Assembly (NCBI GenBank): GCA_027031875.1
Contig: JALVPH010000017.1
Span: forward strand, 1 to 6,356
Reading direction: 5' to 3'
DNA length: 6,356 bases
Source of the DNA: Candidatus Parcubacteria bacterium
GTDB lineage: Bacteria; Patescibacteriota; Minisyncoccia; Phycocordibacterales; UBA1006
The notes beneath the pieces were generated by a model that saw only the letters and a program-made list of their open reading frames with translations, did no database searches and was not told the origin of the DNA. Made by a program: the position numbers and the translations under genes. Every line of letters starts with the position of its first letter. The first letter of the stretch is position 1. Below are positions 5,859 through 6,356 of this stretch, piece after piece.

Positions 5859-6356
5859 CTAATTCCCTCCAACGCACAAATTTCCTCCAGGAGTAAACCA
5901 AGTATTGTTATACTTATCTTTACAGTACTTTGGTCTCTGCCCTACTTCATAAGCGTATGGATGATAACCACCATCATTCTGTTCGATATAGTTATAACTT
6001 GGGTCACGCAACCGAATACTCATACCATAGGTCTGATAGTTATTAGTCGGTTTTGAAGAGTATTTGAATAGAGTATCCCCGCTGTTTTGATATGGGCCAA
6101 AAATTGGATTACTAAGGTCTAATGCTATGTAAGAATTAAGAGCGTTTTCAAGGCAACTCTGCTGACTCCCCGAATGGAATGTATGTAAATAAGGACAATG
6201 AGGATAATCCCCATGATCAATATAATACATTTCAAGTGCTTTTTGAATTTGTTTAATCGCATTGATTCTTTTTGCATCTATAGCTCTCATACGTGCGCTA
6301 TTAATCGATGGCATAACAACACTTGCAAGCACTCCAATAATAGCAATGACGACAAG
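5859..6356 (-). CDS. Type IV pilin / type II pseudopilin-like protein (N-terminus cut off by window edge)
   Basis: 165 codons are visible, ending in TAG; the frame is open to the right edge. The first visible residues, 'LVVIAIIGVLASVVMPSI', are the hydrophobic N-terminal helix of a prepilin. The cleavage and methylation motif (of the GFTLIE type) should lie just outside the window. A GTG at 6332 could be mistaken for a start but falls inside this helix. An amphipathic helix follows, then 'ALEMYYIDHGDYP' (visible residues 40-52), typical of GspG-like pseudopilins and the pilins of Patescibacteria. The globular part has four cysteines (visible positions 54, 68, 145, 161). Their spacing suggests two disulfides, one early and one closing a C-terminal loop as in many pilins. 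The product would be processed by a prepilin peptidase and built into a pilus or pseudopilus used for adhesion, DNA uptake or secretion. Which of these applies cannot be told from this window. Confidence 0.88.
   Translation of the reverse strand, partial: LVVIAIIGVLASVVMPSINSARMRAIDAKRINAIKQIQKALEMYYIDHGDYPHCPYLHTFHSGSQQSCLENALNSYIALDLSNPIFGPYQNSGDTLFKYSSKPTNNYQTYGMSIRLRDPSYNYIEQNDGGYHPYAYEVGQRPKYCKDKYNNTWFTPGGNLCVGGN

Noticed and set aside
5546..6056. Open frames antisense to ppa (5546-5872) and to the pilin-like gene (5769-6056)
   Set aside because: Each runs through the strong hairpin terminator and overlaps a clearly real gene on the other strand.
1..6356. CRISPR arrays, insertion sequences, tRNA or rRNA genes
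   Set aside because: No regularly spaced repeats, transposase motifs, terminal inverted repeats, tRNA cloverleaf signals or rRNA-like sequence were seen.

Overview
The window looks like chromosomal DNA from a Candidate Phyla Radiation (Patescibacteria) bacterium. This rests on recognition, not on a search. The leftmost gene is a polytopic VirB6/TrbL-like membrane protein with the 'W-I-x-x-I-x-S-P-L-A-F' core I associate with this radiation. Next to it is a very large exported protein of a type I know only from such genomes. The DNA is moderately AT-rich, and long reading frames run without any in-frame TGA. This argues against the TGA=Gly code of Gracilibacteria and Absconditabacteria. All three visible stop codons are TAG.

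Layout from left to right: (1) 1-1609, minus strand: the first 536 codons of the VirB6/TrbL-like protein, running off the left edge. (2) 1610-1746: a short intergenic stretch with a perfect A/T-flanked hairpin terminator, an extended -10 promoter and some small palindromes. (3) 1747-5142 (true start probably 5133), minus strand: a roughly 1,130-residue secreted protein with a signal peptide. (4) 5143-5242: a divergent promoter region. (5) 5243-5782, plus strand: a complete family I inorganic pyrophosphatase with all expected catalytic residues. (6) 5783-5858: a 16-bp perfect hairpin acting as a shared terminator between convergent genes. (7) 5859-6356, minus strand: a type IV pilin/pseudopilin-like protein whose prepilin N-terminus is cut off by the right edge.

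The exported giant and the VirB6-like gene lie in the same direction and have strikingly similar start regions: TGTGRTATACT, then CCTCR, then TATG-AA. Each has a -10 box 8-9 bases before the ATG and no Shine-Dalgarno sequence. This suggests that both are transcribed from matching promoters as leaderless or nearly leaderless mRNAs and are co-regulated despite a terminator between them. My reading is that they are parts of one envelope-spanning assembly, either type IV secretion-like or specific to this radiation. A pilin-like gene two genes upstream adds another surface component. The pyrophosphatase is a housekeeping gene on the opposite strand.

The remaining plus-strand open frames inside the large minus-strand genes are antisense shadows.
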